Source of the DNA: Branchiostoma floridae
Lineage: Eukaryota > Chordata > Leptocardii > Amphioxiformes > Branchiostomatidae
Assembly: GCF_000003815.2 (NCBI RefSeq)
Contig: NC_049984.1
Coordinates: 24,697,436 to 24,728,812, forward strand
DNA: 31,377 nt
Direction of reading: 5' to 3'
Part shown: piece by piece, positions 20,574 through 29,732 of the stretch
Numbering within the stretch: position 1 is the stretch's first letter
Layout of the letters: each line of letters opens with the position of its first letter
The notes under the pieces: model-generated
The model's input: only the letters and a program-made list of their open reading frames with translations
Told to the model about the DNA's origin: nothing
Databases searched by the model: none
Translations under genes and position numbers: made by a program

Positions 20574-20762
20574 AGATGGGGCGGCCATCTTGGATTATTC
20601 GGGGTCATCTGTGGTATTTCACGTCAGAGTTGCAGAACTTACCACTGAAAATAGCCTATTTGTACTCTAATACAATCTTTCAACAAAGGCCTCTCCTACC
20701 CAGCCTCGTTTTGATGCACAACCACGGACGACCTCGGAAAATCCAAGATGGCCGCTCCATCT
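20574..20762. mobile_element. MITE-like element with CCATCTTGG ends, 189 bp
   Basis: The ends are inverted repeats of roughly 45 bases: AGATGGGGCGGCCATCTTGG at 20574-20593, and the reverse complement of a nearly identical sequence ending at 20762. Pairing continues inward with mismatches (GGTC-TC-GTGGT). Each end contains CCATCTTGG, the core of YY1-type sites, in opposite orientation. The chance ORF across it (20576-20797) has no protein-like features. Confidence 0.75.
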
Positions 20763-20906
20763 GGAAAAAAACGCTATTGAACCGTATGACGATGTGAGCT
20801 AGAAAAAATAGTGTTAGGCTGAAATGTTCTCATTGGAGGGACAAGAATTTTAGGTCATCGGAGCGATGGCCATGACAATACCGAGCTATATCTGAAGACC
20901 GTGGAT

Positions 20907-21016
20907 TGATGAATTCCACAGCTGTGATATTCATCACTTAGATGATGAATTCCACAGCTGTGATATTCATCAGATGATGAATTCCACAGCTGTGGAATCA
21001 TCAATAGTGCTATGAG
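20907..21016 (+). repeat. Left terminal module of the foldback-like element
   Basis: Three copies of the 19-base motif TGATGAATTCCACAGCTGT start at 20907, 20943 and 20975. They are linked by GATATTCATCACTTAGA or a shortened form. The third copy is followed by GGAATCATCA, giving an almost perfect palindrome centred on CCACAGCTGTGG. Confidence 0.9.
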
Positions 21017-22640
21017 ATTCATCGATCTACTGATGAATCCAACGCCACTTCCGTCCCTAATACTGGCGATCGGCCGTGAGATTCATTGATCTACTGATGA
21101 ATCCAACGCCACTTCCGTCCCTTATACTGGCGATCGGCCGTGAGATTCATCGATCTACTGATGAAACCAACGCCTCTTCTGTCCCTAATACTGGCGATCG
21201 GCCGTGGGATTCATCGATCTACTGATGAATCCAACGCCACTTCCGTCCCTTATACTGACGATCGGCCGTGAGACTCATCGATCTATTGATGAATCCAACG
21301 ACTTCCGTCCCTAATACTGGCGATCGGCCGTGAGATTCATCGATCTACTGATGAAACCAACGCCACTTCCGTCCCTAATACTGGCGATCGGCCGTGGGAT
21401 TCATCGATCTACTGATGAACCCAACGCCACTTCCGTCCCTTATACTGGCGATCGGCCGTGAGATTCATCGATCTACTGATGAATCCAACGCCACTTCCGT
21501 CCCTAATACTGGCGATCGGCCGTGAGATTCATCGATCTACTGATGAATCCAACGCCACTTCCGTCCCTAATACTGGCGCTCGGCCGTGGGATTCATCGAT
21601 CTACTGATGAAACCCAACGCACCTTCCGCCCTAATACTGGCGATCGGCCGTGAGATTTATCGATCTACTGATGGAACCCATGCCACTTCCGTCCCTANNN
21701 NNNNNNNNNNNNNNNNNNNNNNNNNNNNNNNNNNNNNNNNNNNNNNNNNNNNNNNNNNNNNNNNNNNNNNNNNNNNNNNNNNNNNNNNNNNNNNNNNNNN
21801 CATCGATTTACTGATGAATCCAACGCCACTTCCGTCCCTAATACTGGAGATCGGCCGTGAGATTCATCGATCTACTGATGAATCCAACGCCACTTCCGTC
21901 CCTAATACTGACGATCGGCCGTGAGATTCATCGATCTACTGATGAATCCAACGCCACTTCCGTCCCTTATACTGGCGATCGGCCATGGGATTCATCGATC
22001 TACTGATGAATCCAACGCCACTTCCGTCCCTAATACTGACGATCGGCCGTGAGATTCATCGATCTACTGATGAATCCAACGCCACTTCCGTCCCTTATAC
22101 TGGCGATCGGCCGTGAGATTCATCGATCTACTGATGAATCCAACGCCACTTCCGTCCCTAATACTGGCGATCGGCCGTGAGATTCATCGATCTACTGATG
22201 AATCCAACGCCACTTCCGTCCCTTATACTGGCGATCGGCCGTGAGATTCATCGATCTACTGATGAATCCAACGCCACTTCGGTCCCTAATACTGGCGATC
22301 GGCCGTGAGATTCATCGATCTACTGATGAATCCAACGCCACTTCCGTCCCTTATACTGGCGCTCGGCCGTGGGATTCATCGATCTACTGATGAAACCAAC
22401 GCCACTTCCGTCCCTAATACTGGCGATCGGCCGTGAGATTCATCGATCTACTGATGAATCCAATGCCACTTCCGTCCCTTATACTGGCGATCGGCCGTGA
22501 GATTCATCGATCTACTGATGAACCCAACGCTACTTCCGTCCCTTATACTGGCGATCGGCCGTGGGATTCATAGATCTACTGATGAACCCAACGCCACTTC
22601 CGTCCCTAATACTGGCGATCGGCCGTGGGATTCATCGATA
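21017..22640 (+). repeat. Left array of 64-bp monomers, about 25 copies
   Basis: Each monomer runs ATTCATCGATCTACTGATGA, ATCCAACGCC, ACTTCCGTCC, CTAATACTGG, CGATCGGCCG, TGAG. The period is 64 (for example ATTCAT at 21017 and 21081). Two variant positions (CCCTAAT or CCCTTAT; GTGAG or GTGGG) segregate along the array. Because 64 is not a multiple of three, the frame rotates and produces artificial ORFs repeating IDLLMNPT and RSTDESN. A 103-base gap lies inside, so copy number is approximate. Confidence 0.95.
21698..21800. other. Assembly gap (103 N) within the tandem array
   Basis: The gap falls inside the 64-bp array, where an assembler would be expected to fail. True array length is unknown. 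Confidence 0.97.
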
Positions 22641-22795
22641 CAGTCTTGGATTTTACTACTTAGGTTAATTAATGATCTCTATGTCATCAAATTTTTTAAT
22701 TTTTAGCCTCTCCACAGGGATGGATTTAACAGAGGCTTGATGAATTGCATGGCCGGAATCATTTCTAAAATTTAAAACTTACATACACATATATA
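22641..22795. other. Unique spacer between the left array and the inner inverted repeat
   Basis: About 155 bases of AT-rich sequence with no counterpart that I can find on the right side, where the corresponding interval is about 860 bases. Confidence 0.5.
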
Positions 22796-22903
22796 AAAAT
22801 CACTCAAATCTTTAATACCACCCACTACCGCAATGACTGATGGGATAGCTTGGGTGCCATTTTGTTCCTTTGTTTTCAGTCACATGCTGAAGATTTTTGT
22901 TCA
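22796..22903 (+). repeat. Inner inverted repeat, left arm (108 bp)
   Basis: It begins AAAAATCACTCAAATC and ends GAAGATTTTTGTTCA. It pairs with 25441-25548 in reverse complement, with four substitutions and no length change. It is well conserved and separated from its partner by 2.5 kb of LINE-containing sequence. Confidence 0.93.
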
Positions 22904-23288
22904 CAAACGAAATTCCCTCTTAATATGCAGACATATGTTACTCAAAAGTAGCGAACAATATGGTAAATTAGGAATTCAATATGTGTAGCAGATTAGCCCT
23001 GTTTTGAAATATCGATGGTAGACTAATTAGGACAGTTTTATCATCGAAAAGATATAAGCGACGCCATTCTTGTCGTTATATGCTATTAAAATTTTGGGCA
23101 CTAGTATACCTTGCGATCAAAATGCGTAAATAAACTAACGATATGCTTATGGCTGCCCATTTCGTCCCGGGGTCCCATGATCACTTAAGTGTCACACGCA
23201 GCAAAGAAGCCACACGTATGTTGATATTATTCAATGGGCCGTGAGGTTTTTCTAGCAAGGAGCTTTTATAAAAGCTTTTAAAGTTTTA
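22904..23288. other. No recognised feature inside the element core
   Basis: AT-rich sequence up to the 3' end of the minus-strand LINE. The last bases (about 23265-23288) are rich in TTTTATAAAAG-like words. Confidence 0.4.
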
Positions 23289-24070
23289 TAATGACAATGA
23301 CAATGATCTTTATTTGCATGACCTTGCCCATATGGGCTAAATGCAGTAGTTACATAAAACTTTGCTGTAAAGAATCTTTACAGTGGCAGTGGGAGAGACA
23401 GAACAACTAAGGCTATGCTACACTATAAGTACATCTATCGTTTACAAAATAGTCAAATATGTAATGCTATACTATTCTACAATTTACATGTCTCTTTTCT
23501 CTTCTTGAAACAAGTGTATATGAATTCACAGAGTTTTTGCAGTACAATGTTGTCAGATGATTTCATTATGTATACAAAAAGCTCATCTTTTACTAACTGT
23601 TTAGCTCGTGTATCAAAATTCAGGGCATTAATAAAAGAATTACGTATATCACTATATAACTCACATTCCAATACAAAATGAACTTCATTTTCAATATCTT
23701 TGGCGTTACAAAGTGTACAGATTCTATCACTCGGAGGAGTCCGGTTGTATCTTCCTACTTCTATTTGTAAAGGGTGATCACTAATTCTTAATTTAGCCAT
23801 GGCTCGGCGATGGCTGAAATTATGTATATTTAGGTACTGTTCTCTTTCGTAGGTGTCTTTGAACTTCCTGTACGTTCTTAGTTTGTTTCCTTGATTTTCC
23901 TTTTTTCCATTAGAGTTGAGTTCGGAATAGAAAGTCTGTAGAAATATGTCTTTCAATCTTTGTTTCACTTGCGACTGAGCTGATGGTATATTATAGTCTT
24001 GGTTCAACAGTAGGTACCCATAACCAGACTCCTCGAGAATCTTACTTACATTTGAAAGCCAACATGGTAC
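23289..24070 (-). mobile_element. LINE 3' part: C-terminal ORF2 and 3' tail
   Basis: The minus strand is open from 24007 to 23477 (176 codons). Residues about 67-115 read AMAKLRISDHPLQIEVGRY, then a CX2CX9HX4C cysteine-histidine motif (CTLC...H-FVLE-C), then LYSDIR. This is the pattern found at the C-terminus of reverse transcriptases of CR1/L2/I-type non-LTR elements, after the polymerase domain. The ORF ends about 190 bases before a 3' terminus with TTTAGCCCATATGGGC, GCAAATAAAGATCATT and a TGTCATTGTCAT tail, on the same plan as the tails at 1667 and 2072. The catalytic polymerase domain is absent. The copy is 5' truncated or inverted at about 24070. Confidence 0.85.
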
Positions 24071-24280
24071 CTTACGTCGGTGTAGATCTTGTTATAAAAG
24101 CTCATTGGATTCAACTCTCCCTTCTATTGCTAAAATAAACTCTCTCAATAATTCAACGATTGAGATCGTTACACTGTCTGAAGTCTTTCTTGTCAGAAAT
24201 TAGGCCTATACAGGTAGGTGAGAATTCTCAAGTTTCCCTTCAATGACAAGACAAACTTTCCCAGCCAGAAAAGGCCAAGC

Positions 24281-24451
24281 TTGTTTTTCAATCACTCACA
24301 AACAATACTAAACCAACAGACTGTATGCAAGAAAATTTCACTGCTTTCCAATGTTGTGCTTTGTGGCTTGGGTGGTAAGGGATTATGACTTGTTTTGACC
24401 AATGCTCCTTTGTTTTTCAATCAATCACAAACAATACTAAACCAACAGACT
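24281..24451 (+). repeat. Direct repeat of about 42 bp, 129-base period
   Basis: TTGTTTTTCAATCACTCACA and the bases following (to CAACAGACT) occur at 24281-24322 and again at 24410-24451, with two or so substitutions. The pair sits at the junction between the two oppositely oriented LINE parts. Confidence 0.85.
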
Positions 24452-25125
24452 ACTGTTTAATTGATGCTCTATCTCAACTAACTATTCACCTTATGTAAAA
24501 CAAGCTAAAGCCCCAACAAACCCATTACCAACTAAGTACATTTGGGATGATAACTCCAAACTCAATTTTACAGAGGCATTACAGGATCCTCCGATATAAA
24601 AAAATCTTACAAAACTTTACTGCTAAGTCATTTTGTGACGTAGACAATGCAGTAAAAGAATTTTCTGATATAATCACACATGTAGCTGATAAATGTCTGC
24701 GTAAAATTACCCACAACAATAACAAGAAAAGAAAGAAGAAAAGTAAACCATGGTTCAACCATTCATGTGCCTGTGGAAACTTGATGTTCGCCACGTATAC
24801 TTCTGCAATCTGAAATTGTACAAGAAGAAAATCAAGACAGAGAAAAGACTCTTCAAAGAAATACAATTAAACAATCTCAGAAAACTTAGTAAGGAAAATC
24901 CACAAAAAATATAATCTTGGAGGGGAATCAAATCACTGTGACAGGAAGATAATGTTCAACAGAAGGATGATAATGCCATTAGCCCAGAAGAATGTTTGAC
25001 TCATTTCAAAACTTTAAACAATTTTGTTGATAATAAGGAGCCAAATAAAGACTTTATTCAACATGCTGCTCAAGAATGGCCTGAAAAATTTAACATATCA
25101 ACAGATAACATGGACTTTTTGCGGT
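24452..25125 (+). pseudogene. LINE 5' part: endonuclease end and EN-RT linker, frameshifted
   Basis: Three successive frames on the plus strand together give the region between endonuclease and reverse transcriptase of a LINE ORF2. They are about 24520-24590 (IWDDNSKLNFTEALQ), then 24590-24770 (DVDNAVKEFSDIITHVADKC, a lysine-rich run, KPWFNHSC), then 24770-24912 (basic YKKKIKTEKRLFKEIQ, like the linker that follows the W-F-x-x-x-C motif). After a stop and another shift, 24975-25125 reads ISPEECLTHFKTLNN. The W-F-x(3)-C and the HFK-LNN blocks are typical landmarks. The fragment cannot be functional. It points away from the 3' part at 23289-24070. Confidence 0.7.
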
Positions 25126-25280
25126 GTTTTTTATTTCACTGTAGCAACATGCACTATAGTCTCTTACTGTTATGGAAAAATGTTCGCGGCGGTTTTAAAT
25201 TCGCAGTGAAGTGGCCGCCGTGCAAACCGCGAAGTTCATTTAATCCACCGAGAACGTTTCTGCATTTACAGTACAGCATA
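25126..25280 (+). repeat. Hairpin repeat family D, copy 1
   Basis: AATGTTCGCGGCGGTTTTAA on the left pairs roughly with CCGCGAAGTTCATTTAATCC on the right, and GTGGCCGCC lies between. The right half (AAACCGCGAA-TTCATT, CCACCG-GAACGTTTCTGCA) closely matches 29740-29797. So this is a mobile repeat fragment at the end of the LINE 5' part. Confidence 0.65.
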
Positions 25281-25425
25281 TTTCAGCCATCTCCCTCCCC
25301 ATGCAACAATAGACTATTCCAAAATCACCCATGTGCAAAAATGGAACACTTTTCTTTAAAAGTCACTTCTACTAATGACACTTTAGCCCAAAATTCCCAG
25401 TGCAAGAATTTACTCTTCCAGTGCA
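25281..25425. other. Unassigned core sequence
   Basis: No structure seen, apart from being part of a chance plus-strand ORF (24996-25532). Confidence 0.35.
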
Positions 25426-25431
25426 CCCCAT

Positions 25432-25464
25432 GTCACATGCTGAACAAAAATCTTCAGCATGTGA
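25432..25464. repeat. Perfect stem-loop at the inner inverted repeat edge
   Basis: TCACATGCTGA and its exact complement TCAGCATGTGA are separated by a 10-base loop, giving an 11-bp stem. It spans the boundary of the right inner inverted repeat at 25441. The left partner has only the inner half. Confidence 0.85.
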
Positions 25465-25548
25465 CTGAAAACAAAGGAACAAAATGGAACACAAGCTATA
25501 CCATCAGTCATTGCGGTAGCGGGTGGTATTAAAGATTTGAGTGATTTT
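25441..25548 (-). repeat. Inner inverted repeat, right arm (108 bp)
   Basis: Reverse complement of 22796-22903, with four substitutions. It runs from TGAACAAAAATC to GAGTGATTTTT. Confidence 0.93.
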
Positions 25549-25579
25549 TTTTCTTTCTACGCTGCGTTCGACTTAATCA

Positions 25580-25660
25580 CAACATATTGATAAAGTCCAC
25601 AGTCAATTGTCAGTATTAGCGACAGAATGCCCGTGGATACTATCACTACATATTGATGAC
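25580..25660 (-). repeat. Decayed single monomer of the 64-bp repeat
   Basis: CAGTATTAGCGACAGAATG and flanking ATATTGAT words 66 bases apart align with the right-array monomer (CAGTATTAGGGACAGAAGTG between GATCGATGAA words). It lies about 800 bases inside the array proper and is far more diverged than any array member. Confidence 0.6.
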
Positions 25661-26400
25661 TGTAAGTGCAGGGTATTTTGTGTATATTGTGCAACTTTTG
25701 TTATTGGTCACGCAACAGGAGCAGTGCAACTCTATTACTAATTAGTATTGTGTGCAATTCTAGCATTTGTCAGCTCCATTTGTACAGGAATGTGTCCACA
25801 GGAATGCTAGTTCACGCCACGGTAATGTTTGGAATGTTATTACCTAGGAAAAGCTATCCAGCCATTAATTACTTGGTAATAGGTGGGTCCTGCAGGCCCT
25901 CAGGAGTATTATTTTGCAAATAAACAATCAATATTATTCTAGGAAACAGCGACATTGTTACATGTGTCAGCCAAGTGGCTTTTTTGCGGGAGTCAATGTA
26001 AATAGTGTGTTATACATGTAATCAAACAGAAAAAACATGCAGATAAAGATTTGTATCAATTATACTGTACTGGACAGCTCACAACATGGTTAGCAATTCA
26101 TTTGAATTACAAGTTGAAATGTTTATGCCTCAAAGCGCAAAACTCCAAAATCAGCACAAAAAAATCCTCCTTGCAGGAATTTCCAGATGATCATTGGTTT
26201 GATGATTGATTGTAACTTTATTCAAATGTGTGCTAATATGAATATGTGACCAATAAATGCAAAGTTCTCAGTACACTTTTTTTCTTGCTCATTCAGCTGT
26301 CGATAAGTGCTAGAATTTGTGAGTCCCACAACAAAGAATAGTACAAAAAATATTACAAAGCTCTCTGTAGAAGCATCCGCACTGCCATAGACAGTAGATT
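25661..26400. other. Unassigned sequence between inner repeat and right array
   Basis: No gene or RNA recognised. There is a chance plus-strand ORF at 25666-25923. AATGTGTGCTAATATGAATATGTG and AATAAATGCAAAG near 26250 are unremarkable. Confidence 0.4.
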
Positions 26401-26409
26401 TTATCATTA

Positions 26410-27580
26410 CATAGATGAATCCGACGACCAAAGGCTTTATAGTATTAGTGACAGAATGGACGTTGGATTCATCAGTAGATCGATGAATCCCACGGCCGAT
26501 CGCCAGTATTAGGGACAGAAGTGGCGTTGGATTCATCAGTAGATCAATGAATCCCACGGCCGATCGCCAGTATAAGGGACGGAAGTGGCGTTGGATTCAT
26601 CAGTAGATCGATGAATCTCACGGCCGATCGCAAGTATTAGGGACGGAAGTGGCGTTGGATTCATCAGTAGATCGATGAATCTCACGGCCGATCGCCAGTA
26701 TAAGGGACGGAAGTGGCGTTGGATTCATCAGTAGAGCTATGAATCTCACGGCCGATCGCCAGTATTAGGGACGGAAGTGGCGTTGGATTCATCAGTAGAT
26801 CGATGATCTCACGGCCGATCGCCAGTATTAGGGACGGAAGTGGCGTTGGGTTCATCAGTAGATCGATGAATCCCACGGCCGATCGCCAGTATTAGGGACG
26901 GAAGTGGCGTTGGATTCATCAGTAGATCGATGAATCTCACGGTCGATCGCCAGTATTAGGGACGGAAGTGGCGTTGGATTCATCAGTAGATCGATGAATC
27001 TCACGGCCGATCGCCAGTATAAGGGACGGAAGTGGCGTTGGATTCATCAGTAGATCGATGAATCCCACGGCCGATCGCCAGTATTAGGGACGGAAGTGGC
27101 GTTGGATTCATCAGTAGATCGATGAATCTCACGGCCGATCGCCAGTATTAGGGACGGAAGTGGCGTTGGATTCATCAGTAGATCGATGAATCCCACGGCC
27201 GATCGCCAGTATAAGGGACGGAAGTGGCGTTGGATTCATCAGTAGATCGATGAATCCCACGGCCGATCGCCAGTATTAGGGACAGAAGTGGCGTTGGATT
27301 CATCAGTAGATCAATGAATCCCACGGCCGATCGCCAGTATAAGGGACGGAAGTGGCGTTGGATTCATCAGTAGATCGATGAATCTCACGGCCGATCGCAA
27401 GTATTAGGGACGGAAGTGGCGTTGGATTCATCAGTAGATCGATGAATCTCACGGCCGATCGCCAGTATAAGGGACGGAAGTGGCGTTGGATTCATCAGTA
27501 GATTGATGAATCTCACGGCCGATCGCCAGTATAAGGGACGGAAGTGGCGTTGGATTCATCAGTAGATCGATGAATCCCAC
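26410..27580 (-). repeat. Right array of 64-bp monomers, about 18 copies
   Basis: These are the same monomers as the left array in reverse complement. The innermost copy (about 26410-26470) is strongly degenerate. The outermost copies are close to consensus. A block of several monomers carrying three private changes (ACAGAAGTGG, AGATCAATGAAT, GATCGCAAG) occurs from about 26511 and again from about 27278, 767 bases apart, close to 12 monomers. Confidence 0.95.
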
Positions 27581-27697
27581 AACACTATTGATTAATTCCA
27601 TAGCTGTGGAATTCATCATCTAAGTGATGAATATCACAGCTGTGGAATTCATCATTTTCACAGCTGTGGAATTCATCATCTAAGTGATGAATATCAC
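27581..27697 (-). repeat. Right terminal module of the foldback-like element
   Basis: It carries three inverted copies of TGATGAATTCCACAGCTGT (one with two changes) and two TCTAAGTGATGAATATC linkers. It mirrors the left module, with one additional outer linker. A run of ten G follows about 25 bases beyond. Confidence 0.9.
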
Positions 27698-29176
27698 CAA
27701 TAAAAATAGTATTATTAGAGAGGGGGGGGGGCAGATTTGATTTAAATGTAATCTAATATAGAAAAACATCTTTGAGATTGAAATTTGAATTATATGAGTG
27801 CTTCTGAAGCTTGGCTAGAATAGTAGCTAGAACCAATCCGTGATTTCTGCCTTCTATGTGAAACATGAGATGGCAACAAATGGATACATCATTTTGACAC
27901 TTGAAGGACAACTATACAAGGTGGTGACGTCCAAAACACGTCATGGCTCTGTCGTTTCCCTCAGTCTAAGTCTTTCTCTGTCTCCGTCTTAAGTAGGTCA
28001 CATAAATGGCATGAAAAGATAAGACCACCAAATCCTCTCGGACACAGCTTCAAAGCCTGCTTAGAGTGTATTAAGTGGCGATAAGCCGCTGTATTCCCTC
28101 ACCACACTAAAAGAAAATGTCACAAGGCATAACGGATTACGTGGCAAGTTGTTTTCTAAGTTGCCCGCAGCACAAGGCCACTATGACGTTTTCACTACTT
28201 CTTATCTTGCTTATCTTTATTCCCGAGAAGGATATACCAGACTAACTGCAATAGTTACAAGGAAAATAATTTGCCTGGGAAGTTTGGCCACCAACAGGTT
28301 TTCATTTTTCCTGGCGTAGAAGTTGTAATTTCCTGCCGACTTACTCTCCTGGAAAATTATCATCTCTAAGTTTGCCAAAGTCTAGTCTCCATACTCCCGT
28401 CTACTAAAGTCTATGGAAGATACATCATCAAGAATCATCATGCCCTTTATGTCGTCCTTGGCACTGCTGACTTTTCGTGGTGCATATATAAGCAATGATT
28501 TGTAGTGCTAAAATAAGAGTGTCAAGAAAGGGCGCCTGTTCATACTAATTATCGTGTGCATCACGCCGAATGACAGTCACTCAAGCAGCTGGATTCCATT
28601 TTTGAAAATGTCAGACGTTTCAAGTAGCATCCACTACCTTTCTTGTTTACTCGTGACACTGAGCAAGTTCTGGTAAAGAGTAGGGTTTTAACCACAAACT
28701 TTGCATTTGACATATGGAGATGAGGCGGAAACAATTTTTAGATAGTTCAGTGTAGGAAGCAAAAAATAAGACAAGGTTGATACTACTTGATAGTTAAAGG
28801 CAGAGGAGAGTGCTGTTTTCTAAAGGAAAACATTTTTGTATAAATTTGTACAAAGACTACAAACTTGTAGAAACCTAATCACAAATGAACAAATAAATTA
28901 ACCATTTATATAATCCGGTATCTTAGTATTGTTCCTTTATACAATGGGGCGCAATGTATGATTGGAATAATGCCTTAAGTATTGTTTCCTAAGGGATGAT
29001 TGCTAAAGTCCCAGGTCAATATTGGGGTAAAATGAATAGAAGAAATAAGTTGCTAAGGATGGAAATTGATAAACCACTATTCACACACACGCCACAAAAA
29101 TTGTTAAAGATCATATCTAGATTCTCTTAGAATATCCCATTTTTATGAAGGCGTTTTTCAAGTCTTAACCCTATTC
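27698..29176. other. No recognised gene
   Basis: A G run lies at 27722-27731. The rest is AT-rich sequence with no ORF above background and no clear repeat. Confidence 0.4.
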
Positions 29177-29732
29177 AGACGGGGGGGGGGGGCTTTTGAG
29201 GCCTGCGCCAACTTCGATGTCCTATAACGCCAGAACGCCTTACGCTAAAGCCACCAAATTTGGTGAGTTCTCCTAAAATATTGTTGCAAACAATTTTACG
29301 AAGTTTGACAAATTTTCCATTTTTTCGTGTTGCCATGGCAACCGTTTGCTGACAGGCAGTTTTGCCAAAAATCACTATTTTTGGTTCTAACAATGTATTT
29401 TTCACATTTATTTGCTATATTACTGCTATTTTATTACATAAATAAAATCTTATATTATCTATCTTATCTTTCATAATTATATATGAATAAATTATGCTAA
29501 TTTGATGACGTCATCAGCCCAAAATCCAAAATAACAAGCTAATTGTCCCTTAAAATTTGTATTAAACTACCTGGTATTTTTTCATCAAAAACCACATAAA
29601 TGACTGAATTTAGTCTATTTCCATTGCCCTTTGTGATTATTTGTTGCTAAAAAAAGTAGTTTAAAAAATTCAAGGTGGTCGATATAATATAGCGGAGCCT
29701 AACTCGTATCTTAGATGTGCATGACGTCATTT
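29177..29732. other. Possible old repeat with CRE-like palindrome; boundaries unknown
   Basis: It starts with a run of about 12 G (29181-29192). It then contains GTTGCCATGGCAAC (near 29330), a perfect 14-base palindrome of the RFX X-box type, and TGATGACGTCATCA (near 29502), a 14-base palindrome containing a CRE-like TGACGTCA core. A second TGACGTCA-like site is near 29723. I see no inverted termini or exon. Two perfect palindromic binding-site-like words in 180 bases is notable, but function is unproven. Confidence 0.35.

Larger units (their letters stand above)
20907..27697. mobile_element. Large foldback-like inverted-repeat element, about 6.8 kb
   Basis: Left and right halves are mirror images at three levels. 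The outer terminal modules (20907-21016 and 27581-27697) share three copies of TGATGAATTCCACAGCTGT and linking words GATATTCATCACTTAGA. Then come the arrays of 64-bp monomers (21017-22640 and about 26410-27580) in opposite orientation. Further in lies a 108-bp inverted repeat (22796-22903 and 25441-25548) with four mismatches. Drosophila FB and sea-urchin TU elements share this plan of long inverted termini made of tandem repeats. No transposase is seen. The core contains LINE fragments. A target-site duplication is not evident at the ends, so the exact boundaries and the transposon status are inferences. Confidence 0.7.

Noticed and set aside
21586-22706. Open frames repeating IDLLMNPT and RSTDESN
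   Set aside because: The 64-base period rotates the frame, one ORF crosses a run of N, and the same peptides arise from the inverted array. They are by-products of the satellite.
24996-25532. 178-codon plus-strand ORF as one protein
   Set aside because: Only the first about 40 codons match a LINE linker. The rest runs through a hairpin repeat and the inner inverted repeat.
21017-27580. CRISPR array (regular repeats with spacers)
   Set aside because: The 64-bp units are contiguous and identical through their whole length, with no unique spacers, and the sequence is eukaryotic.
29181-29192. G-run as a G-quadruplex
   Set aside because: A single run of G, not four separated runs. Quadruplex formation is not supported by sequence alone.
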